Assembly (NCBI GenBank): GCA_001774505.1
Contig: MFAF01000026.1
Coordinates: 5,411 to 11,544 of the forward strand
Direction: 5' to 3'
Source of the DNA: Candidatus Coatesbacteria bacterium RBG_13_66_14
Lineage (GTDB): Bacteria > RBG-13-66-14
DNA: 6,134 bases
Part shown: piece by piece, positions 1 to 6,063 of the stretch
Numbering within the stretch: position 1 is the first letter of the stretch
How the letters are laid out: each line of letters begins with the position of its first letter
Position numbers and translations under genes: made by a program
Notes under the pieces: generated by a model
The model's input: the letters and a program-made list of their open reading frames with translations, nothing else
What the model was told of the DNA's origin: nothing
Databases searched by the model: none

Positions 1-779
1 AAGCTGGTGGTTATCTTGAAGCTCAACCGCTCCTCGGGCACGGCGATGGGCGAGGCGGCCAGCTTGGCCCGGGTGGCCTCGGCGCGCCGGGCCATCTCCT
101 CCGCCCGGACGCCGGGGACCACGACCACCAGCTCCTCGCCGCCGTAGCGCGCCGCGAACCCCCCCGCGGACATCCCCCGCACCAGGAGGCCCGCCAGCCC
201 CAGCGCCCGGTCGCCGATGGCGTGGCCGTAGGTGTCGTTGACCCGCTTGAAGTGGTCCAGGTCGGCCAGGGCGACCGCCAGGGGCCTCTTCGCCTTCACC
301 GCCTCGTCGAAGAGGATCGGGACCCGCTCGTCGAAGAAGGCGCGGTTGTAGAGGCGGGTCACCGGATCCAACTGGGCCAGCTCGTCGCGCAACAGGCGCA
401 CCAGGAGCTCGGCCAGCTCCCCGGCGGTCACCAGGTCGCTCTCGCCGAGCACCCCGCGCTCCAGCTCGAAGATGTCCAGCCGGCCGTAGAGCAGCCCGCG
501 GCTGTAAAGCGGGAGCGAGAAGAGCGGCTCCTGGGTTTTCTTCTCCTCGGGGAAGTCGGGGAGGGTGACGGTGTGGAAGGGGGCGTCCTCCCGGTCGTCG
601 CCGACGGCGGCGGGGGGGAGCGGGCACTGGTCGGGGTAGAGCACCACCCGGGGGTGGCGGCAGGCGCAGATCCTCACCAGCCGCGAGAGGACCTCGCGGA
701 ACAGGGCGACCAGGTCCCGGCTGGTCCGGGCCAGGCGCAGGACCTCGCGGAAGGTGCTGTCTACGCTGGACTCGCCCAT
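1..779 (-). CDS. GAF-like/GGDEF diguanylate cyclase, C-terminus cut by window edge
   Basis: Predicted cytoplasmic diguanylate cyclase, making cyclic di-GMP from two GTP. I translated this strand by hand: the frame is open from ATG at 779 down to base 3, giving 259 residues with no stop. Residues about 15-150 look like a degenerate GAF-type sensor (alternating helices and strands, ending in a helix rich in Leu and Glu). The cyclase domain begins at about 152 with DPVTRLYNR. It carries the metal and substrate motif D173-L-D175-HFKRVND and then YGHAIGD. The signature is RYGGEEL (GGEEL at 213-217), an accepted variant of GGDEF/GGEEF, so activity is likely. The inhibitory I-site (RxxD upstream of the signature) reads SAGG at 204-207, so feedback inhibition by c-di-GMP is probably absent. 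Roughly 40 C-terminal residues, starting at the usual T-x-S-x-G strand, lie outside the window. No signal peptide or membrane span is visible. The gene is divergent from the DUF2062 gene. The start is supported by a promoter about 40 bases upstream, although no strong ribosome binding site is seen. Confidence 0.9.
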   Translation of the reverse strand, partial: MGESSVDSTFREVLRLARTSRDLVALFREVLSRLVRICACRHPRVVLYPDQCPLPPAAVGDDREDAPFHTVTLPDFPEEKKTQEPLFSLPLYSRGLLYGRLDIFELERGVLGESDLVTAGELAELLVRLLRDELAQLDPVTRLYNRAFFDERVPILFDEAVKAKRPLAVALADLDHFKRVNDTYGHAIGDRALGLAGLLVRGMSAGGFAARYGGEELVVVVPGVRAEEMARRAEATRAKLAASPIAVPEERLSFKITTS

Positions 780-817
780 GACGGCCCCGGGTGTGGGGGG
801 TATATTCAGACGGTGTA

Positions 818-846
818 ATGATAGCCCGAAGACGCGACCGTGGCAA
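818..846 (-). promoter_or_regulatory. Sigma70-type promoter for the diguanylate cyclase gene
   Basis: Read on the minus strand, TTGCCA (846-841) is followed after exactly 17 bases by TATCAT (823-818). Each box matches the sigma70 consensus at five of six positions. Transcription would start near 811, leaving a leader of about 30 bases before the ATG at 779. The position between divergent genes fits well. This is a consensus match only; no activity data are implied. Confidence 0.6.
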
Positions 847-908
847 GCGTGTTACCGGCGGGCGACCGGGACCGGCCTTTTGGGGTGGCGCCCGCGCCGG
901 TCATCAGC

Positions 909-914
909 TAAAAT
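909..914 (+). promoter_or_regulatory. Candidate -10 box for the DUF2062/glycosyltransferase operon
   Basis: TAAAAT lies 31 bases upstream of the first plausible GTG start of the DUF2062 gene and stands out as an A/T-rich hexamer in GC-rich surroundings. The same TAAAAT hexamer occurs 32 bases upstream of pdxJ's ATG (3755-3760). No convincing -35 box sits 16-18 bases upstream, so the assignment is tentative. An alternative is an activator-dependent promoter. Confidence 0.35.
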
Positions 915-939
915 CGTCCGGGTCACCCCGAACCGGACG
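915..939. repeat. 7-base inverted repeat in the DUF2062 leader
   Basis: CGTCCGG (915-921) and CCGGACG (933-939) form perfect arms around an 11-base centre, directly after the candidate -10 box and six bases before the GTG at 946. It overlaps the predicted transcription start, so it could be an operator half-site pair. If transcription starts further upstream it could instead be a leader hairpin covering the region where a ribosome binding site would lie. Chance pairing in GC-rich DNA cannot be excluded. Confidence 0.3.
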
Positions 940-945
940 GCCCCC

Positions 946-1470
946 GTGCCCGTGAAGCGGATTAAAAAACTGTGGCGCCGTTTCGCCGCCTGGCTCGTGG
1001 GGCACAAGGACCCCAAGGAGGTGGCGCTGGGGCTGGCCATCGGGGCCGCGGTGTCCCTGACGCCCCTGATCGGCCTCCACGCCGTGCTGGCCGTGCTCCT
1101 GGCCTCGATCACCCCCTCGAACCGCCTGGCCGCCATCCTGGGCACCCAGGTCGGCAACCCCTTCACCCTCCCCTTCTTCTTCTGGCTGGAGTACAAGATC
1201 GGGAGCTGGATAACGGGGGTGCAGGTGACGACCTCGCTCTCCTTCTCCCACATCGGGCTGGAGGAGGCGGCGGGCCGCATGGTGCAGCTCTTCGGCGAGG
1301 CGGCCTGGCCCTACTCGGTGGGGATGGTCATCCTGGCCGTCCTCGTGGGGCTGGCGGTCTACGGCCTGACGGTGCTGACGGCCAAAGTGCTGCACCTGCG
1401 GATGCGCCGCCGCCTGGTGGACACCGAGCTCGACGGGAATCCCCCCTCTCCCCCCGACACACCCGCGTGA
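946..1470 (+). CDS. DUF2062 small integral membrane protein
   Basis: A member of the DUF2062 family of small bacterial membrane proteins, whose biochemical function is unknown; they are often found near envelope or polysaccharide genes. From GTG at 946 it is 174 residues, a usual length for the family. A basic amphipathic N-terminus (KRIKKLWRRF, about 4-13) is followed by the family pattern DPKEVALGLAIGAA (22-35), TPLIGLH (39-45) and then LGTQVGNPFTLPFFF (65-79). Hydrophobic spans lie at about 26-55, 62-90 and 125-150, and the tail is charged and proline-rich. The open frame extends back to 754, but that would overlap the divergent cyclase gene and both promoters and adds residues unlike the family. 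GTG at 946 or 952 is therefore preferred; neither has a clear ribosome binding site. It ends 10 bases before the glycosyltransferase gene, suggesting an operon and perhaps a shared envelope role. Confidence 0.8.
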   Translation: MPVKRIKKLWRRFAAWLVGHKDPKEVALGLAIGAAVSLTPLIGLHAVLAVLLASITPSNRLAAILGTQVGNPFTLPFFFWLEYKIGSWITGVQVTTSLSFSHIGLEEAAGRMVQLFGEAAWPYSVGMVILAVLVGLAVYGLTVLTAKVLHLRMRRRLVDTELDGNPPSPPDTPA

Positions 1471-1480
1471 TACGCGAAAT

Positions 1481-3538
1481 ATGACGCATAAAAAAACCGC
1501 CCCCGTGACGAGCGAGCCGACGGTCCACCCCTTCTGGCGGAGCCGGTGGCTCGCGCTCATCCTGGTCGTCGCGGCGCTGGCGCCCCGGCTCATCATCCTC
1601 TCCCAGCTCACCGAGAGCCCGGCCTTCACCCACCCGGTGATGGACTCCGAGGTTTACGACGACTGGGCCTGGACGCTGGCGGACTCGTGGACGAACCCGG
1701 ATTACGCCGGCCCGCACGGGGAGGCGGCGAAGTACCTCGAGGGCTCCTTCTACATGGGGCCGCTCTACGCCTACTTCCTCACCGGGGTGTACCTGGTGTT
1801 CGGCCACGTGCTGCTCCTGGCGCACCTGGCCGGGATCCTGGTCGGCGTGGGCACGGTCCTTTTAACGGCGGCCATCGGCCGGCGGCTGTACGGGCCGAAG
1901 GTGGGCTTCGTCGCCGGGCTGGCCGCGGCGCTCTACCCCGCCCTCTTCCTCTACGACACCGCCCTGTTGATGAGCGTCCTTCTGGTCTTCTTCGCCACCC
2001 TGGCGCTCTACCTCGTCGTCCGGGGGCAGGAGAGGGACCGCTGGTTTTACTGGCTGGGGGCCGGGGCGTGCCTGGGGCTCTACGCCCTGGGGCGGGCCAA
2101 CATCCTGATCTTCGCCCCGGTGCTGGCGGTGTGGGTCTTCCTCGCCCTGTGGAAAAAAATCGAGCCCGGGGCGAAAGGTTTCTGGGTCCGTCTGGGCGAG
2201 CGCCTCAAAAATAACTGGAAGCCCGGCCTGCGGCGGGTCGTTTTCCTGACCGCCGGGGTGCTGGCCTTCGTGGTCCCGGCCGCCGTCCACAACGCCGTCG
2301 CCGGCGGCGAGTTCGTCCCCGTCACCGCCAACGGCGGCATCAACCTCTACATCGGCAACAACGAGCTGGCGACGGGTGAGTACGTCAACCCGCCCATGGT
2401 GGACGTGCGCAGCGACCCGGGCGGGCGGCGGTACGTGAGCGGCCTCGAGGGCCGACCCCTGACCTACGGCGAGGTGTCGGACTGGTGGGCCGACCGGGCC
2501 GGCGGGTACATCGCCGAAAACCCGGGGCGCTGGCTCGGCCTGCTGGCGACCAAGGCGCTCCTGTTCGTCCACCGCCACGAGATCATGCAGGTGGCCAACA
2601 TCCACATCATCCTGGGCTGGGAGTCGCCGCCCGTCGTCTTCGGGTTGCTGGCGGTCCTGGGGCTGGCGGCCTTCGTCTGGGACCACGAGCGGCGGCGGCG
2701 CATGGGGGCGGTGTGGCTCTTCGTCCTGGTCTATTCCCTCACCATCGTCGCCTTCTTCGTCACCGCCCGGTACCGGCTGCCGGTGGTCCCGCTCCTGCTG
2801 CCGCCCGCCGCGTGGGCCGCGGTCGAGCTGGTCCGCCGATTGAAAGAGGGCGGCGGAACTCGATTGAAGGCCCTGGCCCTGGTCGTCCCCGCGCTCCTGG
2901 TGACCAACCTGCCCCTCGGCCTGTTCGGCGTGGAGCTGGTGGGCAACGACGCCGTGCTGCACAACAACCTGGGCACCATCTACTACGACCAGGGGGTGTA
3001 CGGGTTGGCCGTGGACTCCTACGAACGGGCCATCCGGGCCAACCCGAAGATTTACCTCACCTACACCAACCTGGGGCTGGCGCACCTGAAGCTGGGGATG
3101 CGGACGGAGGCGGAGCGGGATTTCGAGCGGGCGCTCGCGGTCTACCCCAACGACAACTGGGCGCTGTTGAACCTCGGGGCGCTGTACCTGGAGCGGGCGG
3201 AGCTGGGCGACCCGTCGGCCCTGGACACGGCGGAGGCCTACCTGCGGCGGTCGCTCGCGCTCAACCCCGGCCACCCCGAGACGTACCGGAACCTGATGAA
3301 GGTGTGCCTGGCGCGGGGGGACTACGCCGGCGCGGCGGCGATCGTCGAGCGGGGACTTAGCGTGGCGCCCGACGATCCCTACTTCCTCTTCTGGCTGGGC
3401 GGGCTCTACGCCGAGCGGCTGGACCGGCCCGCCGAGGCGTTGGATCTCTTCCGGCGCTTCTACGAGACCCGGCCCTACACCCCGGACCACGAGATCGCCC
3501 TGGAGTGGATTCAATACCTGGAATCGCGGGGGTATTGA
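1481..3538 (+). CDS. PMT/ArnT-like GT-C glycosyltransferase with C-terminal TPR array
   Basis: A 685-residue polytopic membrane protein of the GT39/PMT_2 kind. Such enzymes transfer a sugar from a polyprenyl-phosphate carrier to protein, lipid or glycan on the outer face of the inner membrane; acceptor and sugar cannot be told here. The first span (about 23-43) is followed by an outside loop with the acidic pair D55-S-E57 in MDSEVYDDWA, the expected catalytic/metal region. Further spans lie near 97-130, 143-183, 190-225, 253-275, about 385-450 and 463-485, with a soluble loop at about 276-370. From 492 to 668 there are five TPR units: 492-525, 526-559, 560-599 (with a six-residue insert), 600-633 and 634-668. 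By family topology the TPRs should face the periplasm (inference). The ATG follows the DUF2062 stop by 10 bases without a clear ribosome binding site, so translation may be coupled. O-antigen ligase-like TPR proteins are an alternative class, but the N-terminus fits PMT_2 better. Confidence 0.82.
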   Translation: MTHKKTAPVTSEPTVHPFWRSRWLALILVVAALAPRLIILSQLTESPAFTHPVMDSEVYDDWAWTLADSWTNPDYAGPHGEAAKYLEGSFYMGPLYAYFLTGVYLVFGHVLLLAHLAGILVGVGTVLLTAAIGRRLYGPKVGFVAGLAAALYPALFLYDTALLMSVLLVFFATLALYLVVRGQERDRWFYWLGAGACLGLYALGRANILIFAPVLAVWVFLALWKKIEPGAKGFWVRLGERLKNNWKPGLRRVVFLTAGVLAFVVPAAVHNAVAGGEFVPVTANGGINLYIGNNELATGEYVNPPMVDVRSDPGGRRYVSGLEGRPLTYGEVSDWWADRAGGYIAENPGRWLGLLATKALLFVHRHEIMQVANIHIILGWESPPVVFGLLAVLGLAAFVWDHERRRRMGAVWLFVLVYSLTIVAFFVTARYRLPVVPLLLPPAAWAAVELVRRLKEGGGTRLKALALVVPALLVTNLPLGLFGVELVGNDAVLHNNLGTIYYDQGVYGLAVDSYERAIRANPKIYLTYTNLGLAHLKLGMRTEAERDFERALAVYPNDNWALLNLGALYLERAELGDPSALDTAEAYLRRSLALNPGHPETYRNLMKVCLARGDYAGAAAIVERGLSVAPDDPYFLFWLGGLYAERLDRPAEALDLFRRFYETRPYTPDHEIALEWIQYLESRGY

Positions 3539-3561
3539 AAACGATAGACCTCGCGAAGCCC

Positions 3562-3673
3562 TCGTAGGGGCCGACCGACGGCGCGCCGTTTAGGTCGGCC
3601 CGCATGTCCCCTCCCCCCTCTGGGGGGAGGGCCAGGGTGAGGGGCAGGCGAGGACGGAGTCCCGCCCCTACGA
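3562..3673. repeat. Palindromic repeat element bounded by 10-base inverted repeats
   Basis: TCGTAGGGGC (3562-3571) and its exact reverse complement GCCCCTACGA (3664-3673) bound a 112-base block lying 23 bases after the glycosyltransferase stop. Inside is a nested palindrome: arms GGCCGACC (3569-3576) and GGTCGGCC (3593-3600) enclose the 12-base perfect palindrome ACGGCGCGCCGT (3578-3589). To the right lies a second hairpin (3609-3631). There is no open frame of its own. The structure resembles a small non-autonomous or REP-like dispersed element; parts recur at 5992-6134. The outer bounds are inferred from the inverted repeats, as no target duplication is evident. Confidence 0.6.
3609..3643 (-). 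repeat. Repeat module B, copy 1: CCCTCACCC box plus 10-bp hairpin
   Basis: Read on the minus strand, CCCTCACCC (3643-3635) is followed by three bases and then a hairpin with arms CCCTCCCCCC and GGGGGGAGGG around a three-base loop (3631-3609). A second copy on the plus strand at 6064-6098 has the same box, the same three-base spacer, the same 10-bp stem and the same loop length. No run of T follows on either strand, so it is not a canonical intrinsic terminator. Confidence 0.7.
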
Positions 3674-3683
3674 CATCGCAACC
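3664..3683 (-). repeat. Repeat module A, copy 1 (GTTGCGATG...CGTAGGGGC box)
   Basis: On the minus strand these 20 bases match 6115-6134 (plus strand) at 19 of 20 positions, the single difference being the base between GTTGCGATG and CGTAGGGGC. Its inner half is also the right-hand terminal inverted repeat of the 3562-3673 element. Confidence 0.7.
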
Positions 3684-3731
3684 GGCGGGGCGCGGACCGG
3701 GGCACGTATCGAAAGACGGCCGATATCCCCA

Positions 3732-3760
3732 TTCAATCCCGCCCCGAAATGATTTAAAAT
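3732..3760 (+). promoter_or_regulatory. Candidate promoter of pdxJ
   Basis: TTCAAT (3732-3737) and TAAAAT (3755-3760) are separated by 17 bases. The -10 matches consensus at five of six positions and the -35 only at three. Transcription would start near 3767, giving a leader of about 26 bases with a strong ribosome binding site. It lies in an A/T-richer patch downstream of the repeat element. Confidence 0.5.
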
Positions 3761-3780
3761 CCCCGGTGTAAATAGAAACC

Positions 3781-3787
3781 GGGAGGA
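3781..3787 (+). promoter_or_regulatory. Strong ribosome binding site of pdxJ
   Basis: GGGAGGA ends five bases before the ATG at 3793. It is the best Shine-Dalgarno sequence in the window and fixes the pdxJ start. Confidence 0.85.
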
Positions 3788-3792
3788 CGAAA

Positions 3793-4500
3793 ATGGCCCG
3801 CCTGGGCGTGAACATTGACCACATCGCCACCCTGCGCCAGGCCCGCCGGACCTTCGAGCCCGACCCGGCGAACGCCGTGGGCATCGTGGAAAGGGCCGGG
3901 GCCTACGGCATCGTCTGCCACCTCCGCGAGGACCGCCGCCACCTGAACGAGCGCGACCTGCGCCTGGTCCGCGAGCTGTGCAAGAGCCACCTGAACCTGG
4001 AGCTCGCCGCCTCGGACGAAATCATCGAAATCGCCCGGGAGGTCGGCCCCGACGTGTGCACCCTGGTCCCCGAGCGCCGGGAGGAGGTCACCACCGAGGG
4101 CGGCCTGGACGTGGCCGGGCGGCTCGCCGCCCTGAAAAAAGCCGTGGAGCGCCTCGCGCCCATCCCGGTGAGCGCCTTCATCGCCCCCGTCGAGGAGCAG
4201 GTCATGGCCTCACTGGACGCAGGGTTCACCGCCGTGGAGCTGCACACCGGGGAGTACGCCAACGCCAGGCCGGGGCCGGAGCGCGACGAGCGGCTCGCGC
4301 GCCTGGCGGAGGGGGCGGAGACGGCCGCCGGGGTCGGGCTCTACGTCGCCGCCGGGCACGGCCTGACCTACATCAACGTCGCCCCCGTGGTCGAGCTGGG
4401 CGTTTTTTCCGAGTACAACATCGGCCACTCCATCATCGCCCGCGCCGTCTTCACCGGCCTCGAGGAGGCGGTCCGCGAGATGGCGCTGTTGGTCGGCTGA
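3793..4500 (+). CDS. pdxJ: Pyridoxine 5'-phosphate synthase PdxJ
   Basis: A cytosolic TIM-barrel enzyme that condenses 1-deoxy-D-xylulose 5-phosphate with 3-amino-2-oxopropyl phosphate to give pyridoxine 5'-phosphate, the ring-closing step of DXP-dependent vitamin B6 synthesis. The 235 residues are close to the usual 235-245. Family motifs appear in order: LGVNIDHIATLRQAR (4-18), HLREDRRH (43-50), NLELA with E70, LVPERREEVTTEGGLDV (91-107), VELHTGEYA with E149, AGHGLTY with H189, and NIGHSIIARAVFTGL near the end. H43, E70, E149 and H189 correspond to the catalytic His, Glu, Glu and His known from the E. coli enzyme (His45, Glu72, Glu153, His193). Small departures are GAYGI where GADGI is common, and VAAGHGL where VNAGHGL is seen in E. 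coli. All key residues are kept, so it should be active. It has its own promoter candidate and a strong ribosome binding site. The frequent partner acpS is not next to it. Confidence 0.97.
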   Translation: MARLGVNIDHIATLRQARRTFEPDPANAVGIVERAGAYGIVCHLREDRRHLNERDLRLVRELCKSHLNLELAASDEIIEIAREVGPDVCTLVPERREEVTTEGGLDVAGRLAALKKAVERLAPIPVSAFIAPVEEQVMASLDAGFTAVELHTGEYANARPGPERDERLARLAEGAETAAGVGLYVAAGHGLTYINVAPVVELGVFSEYNIGHSIIARAVFTGLEEAVREMALLVG

Positions 4501-4624
4501 CCGCCGGTGTCCGAGACGCGGGGATGGACCGACCTCACGGCGTCGGCGTTAGGGGGAAGGCGAGGGGTCAGCCCGCTTTGCTCGGTTCCTCCTGCTTCGG
4601 CGAAGGCCACTGATTGAAGCGGGG

Positions 4625-4644
4625 CAAGGGGCTAAAGCCCCTTG
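4625..4644. repeat. Perfect 9-bp hairpin upstream of folC (GGGGCTAAAGCCCC core)
   Basis: CAAGGGGCT (4625-4633) and AGCCCCTTG (4636-4644) pair perfectly around a two-base centre; G-U and G-C pairs could extend the stem to 4621-4648. It sits 20 bases before the folC ATG in the 164-base gap after pdxJ. Hairpins with a GGGCTAAAGCCC core recur as intergenic repeats in various bacterial genomes (general recollection, not checked). Only a short T-rich stretch (TCTT) follows, so it is at best a weak terminator for pdxJ. The rest of the gap (4501-4620) shows nothing I can identify. Confidence 0.6.
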
Positions 4645-4655
4645 TCTTAGTGCAC

Positions 4656-4660
4656 GGGAG
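4656..4660 (+). promoter_or_regulatory. Ribosome binding site deciding the folC start
   Basis: GGGAG ends four bases before the ATG at 4665. The spacing is short, but this supports the ATG over the TTG at 4614, whose extra 17 residues would be encoded by the hairpin. Confidence 0.5.
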
Positions 4661-4664
4661 CGGC

Positions 4665-5990
4665 ATGGACTTCGCCCGCGCCCAGGCCTACCTCTACTCC
4701 TTCGCCGACTACGAGCGGAAGGACCGCTTCACCTACGACACGCGCACGTGGAACCTGGTGGCCTTCCGTAAATTCCTGGACGAGCTGGGCGCCCCCGACG
4801 GGGCGTTTTTCATCGCCCATGTGGCGGGGACGAACGGCAAGGGCGCGGCGGCGGCGGCTCTGGCGGCCCTCCTGACCGCGGGCGGAAAAAAGGTCGGCCT
4901 CTACACCTCCCCCCACCTGGCGACCATCCGCGAGCGCGCCCGCGTGGACGGGGCGATGATTCCCGAGGCCGCGTTCGCCCGCCTGACCGGGAAGCTCAAA
5001 AAACTTCAAGAAAAATCCCACCACGGCGCAGGCGGCGGCTACCGCACCACCTTCGAGCTGCTCACCGCCCTGGCGCTCCTCCACTTCGCCGAAAAGGGCG
5101 CGGAGTGGGCCGTGCTCGAGGTGGGGCTGGGCGGGCGCCTCGACGCCACGAACGTGGTCGAGCCCGAGCTGTGCATCTTCACGCGCATCGCCCTGGACCA
5201 CGAGGGGGTGCTGGGCGAGGGGCTGGACGCGGTGGCGCGGGAGAAGGCGGGGATTTTGAAGCCCGGCGTCACGGCATTCAGTGTCCAGCAGGATCCTGTG
5301 GCGCGGAGCGTCCTGGAGGCGCGGGCGGCGGAGGTCGGGACGGAGGTCGCGTTCCTCGACGAGGGCGGCCTGGACGGCCTCGGCCTGGACGACGAGCGGC
5401 GGGTCCTTTGGAACGGCGGGCCGCTGGCGCTGCGCGGGGATTTTCAGCGGTGGAACCTTTCCCTGGCGCTGGCGGCGTTTAAATCCCTGGCCGGGCGCTT
5501 CGGCCTCCCCGCGGATGAGAATATATTCAAGCACGGGTTGGCCGGCCTGCGCTGGCCGGGGCGCTTCGAGGTCGTGGGGGAAAAGCCGTCGGTCATTCTG
5601 GACGGCGGCCACAACCCGGCGGCGCTGGCGGCGATTTTCGACGAAATCCGGCGTCTGCCGGCGGAGCGGAGATTCCTCGTCCTCGGCGTCTCCGCGAACA
5701 AGGACCTTTCCGGGATGTGCGCCCTGGTTGGGTCCTTCGACCGCATCTTTTTAACGCGGGCCCCCAACCCGCGGGCGGCGCCGGTGGAGGCCCTGGCCGC
5801 GCTCCTGCCGCCGGAGAGGACCGAGGCGATTCCCGGCGGTCCGGCGGAGGCACTCAAACGCGCGCTGGAGGAGTCCCGGCCCGGGGATTTGATCCTGGTC
5901 GCGGGCTCGCTGTACGTGGCGGGGGAGGTCAAGGCGCGGGCGGCGGAGCTGGGGCTGGACGATTCGCTGGAGACTTGGGTCGCGCCCTGA
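4665..5990 (+). CDS. folC: Dihydrofolate synthase / folylpolyglutamate synthase FolC
   Basis: A cytosolic ATP-dependent Mur-ligase-family enzyme that adds L-glutamate to dihydropteroate to form dihydrofolate and/or extends the glutamate tail of folates; sequence alone does not say whether it does one or both. From ATG 4665 it has 441 residues, a normal length. In order: N-terminal helix DFARAQAYLYSF; P-loop HVAGTNGKG (52-60); GLYTSPHL (78-85) and RERARVDG; TTFELLTALAL (128-138); EVGLGGRLDATNV (152-164), where E152 is the expected Mg ligand; LDHEGVLG (177-184); REKAGILKPG with K194, the Lys usually carbamylated; WPGRFEV; DGGHNP (commonly DGAHNP); and near the end GSLYVAGEV. The P-loop Ser that normally follows GTNGKG is Ala61, which is unusual. 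The C-terminal domain is complete, so this is not a fragment. An upstream TTG at 4614 is in frame but adds residues unlike the family. It follows pdxJ in the same direction after 164 bases. Confidence 0.95.
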   Translation: MDFARAQAYLYSFADYERKDRFTYDTRTWNLVAFRKFLDELGAPDGAFFIAHVAGTNGKGAAAAALAALLTAGGKKVGLYTSPHLATIRERARVDGAMIPEAAFARLTGKLKKLQEKSHHGAGGGYRTTFELLTALALLHFAEKGAEWAVLEVGLGGRLDATNVVEPELCIFTRIALDHEGVLGEGLDAVAREKAGILKPGVTAFSVQQDPVARSVLEARAAEVGTEVAFLDEGGLDGLGLDDERRVLWNGGPLALRGDFQRWNLSLALAAFKSLAGRFGLPADENIFKHGLAGLRWPGRFEVVGEKPSVILDGGHNPAALAAIFDEIRRLPAERRFLVLGVSANKDLSGMCALVGSFDRIFLTRAPNPRAAPVEALAALLPPERTEAIPGGPAEALKRALEESRPGDLILVAGSLYVAGEVKARAAELGLDDSLETWVAP

Positions 5991-5991
5991 G

Positions 5992-6041
5992 GGTTGCCAT
6001 GACATGGGCGGCCCCGTGGGACGAGTCCCCTGCGGACCGCC
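5992..6041 (+). repeat. Degenerate module A copy with nested palindrome after folC
   Basis: Starting two bases after the folC stop, 5992-6011 matches the module A box at 6115-6134 at about 15 of 20 positions (GGTTGC, ATGAC, then a degraded GTAGGGGC). It runs into a nested palindrome: outer arms GGCGG (6007-6011) and CCGCC (6037-6041), and an inner GGGAC/GTCCC pair (6018-6022 and 6025-6029). The outer-arm plus inner-palindrome plan resembles that at 3569-3600. The similarity is weaker than for the other copies. Confidence 0.4.
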
Positions 6042-6063
6042 GTATTTACGTTCCCGGCCTCTA

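Noticed and set aside
801..806. TATATT as a rightward -10 box
   Set aside because: There is no -35 at suitable spacing, and it is about 140 bases from the likely start, inside the leader of the opposite gene.
222..818. A plus-strand open frame of 198 codons
   Set aside because: It lies opposite the GGDEF gene, whose motifs are unmistakable; the plus-strand product has low-complexity composition.
754..945. N-terminal extension of the DUF2062 protein to an upstream start
   Set aside because: It would overlap the start of the divergent cyclase gene and both promoters, and encodes residues with no family similarity.
1441..1457. Programmed frameshift at C-runs near the end of the DUF2062 gene
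   Set aside because: Neither alternative frame joins productively with the next gene, and the tail is a plausible disordered end; C-runs are expected in this composition.
1862..3514. A 550-codon open frame on the minus strand opposite the glycosyltransferase
   Set aside because: The translation is rich in Pro, Arg, Gln and Gly with no recognisable domain. It is a shadow of a GC-rich coding gene whose plus-strand product is clearly a membrane enzyme with TPRs.
3609..3631. Intrinsic terminator for the glycosyltransferase gene
   Set aside because: The stem is strong but no T-run follows on either strand, and the same module recurs as a dispersed repeat.
3539..3792. CRISPR array or small RNA gene in the gap
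   Set aside because: The repeats are inverted and single rather than evenly spaced direct repeats, and no tRNA or known RNA family fold was recognised.
4614..4664. TTG start for folC
   Set aside because: The added residues are encoded by the hairpin repeat and are not FolC-like; ATG 4665 has a ribosome binding site and starts the family's first helix.
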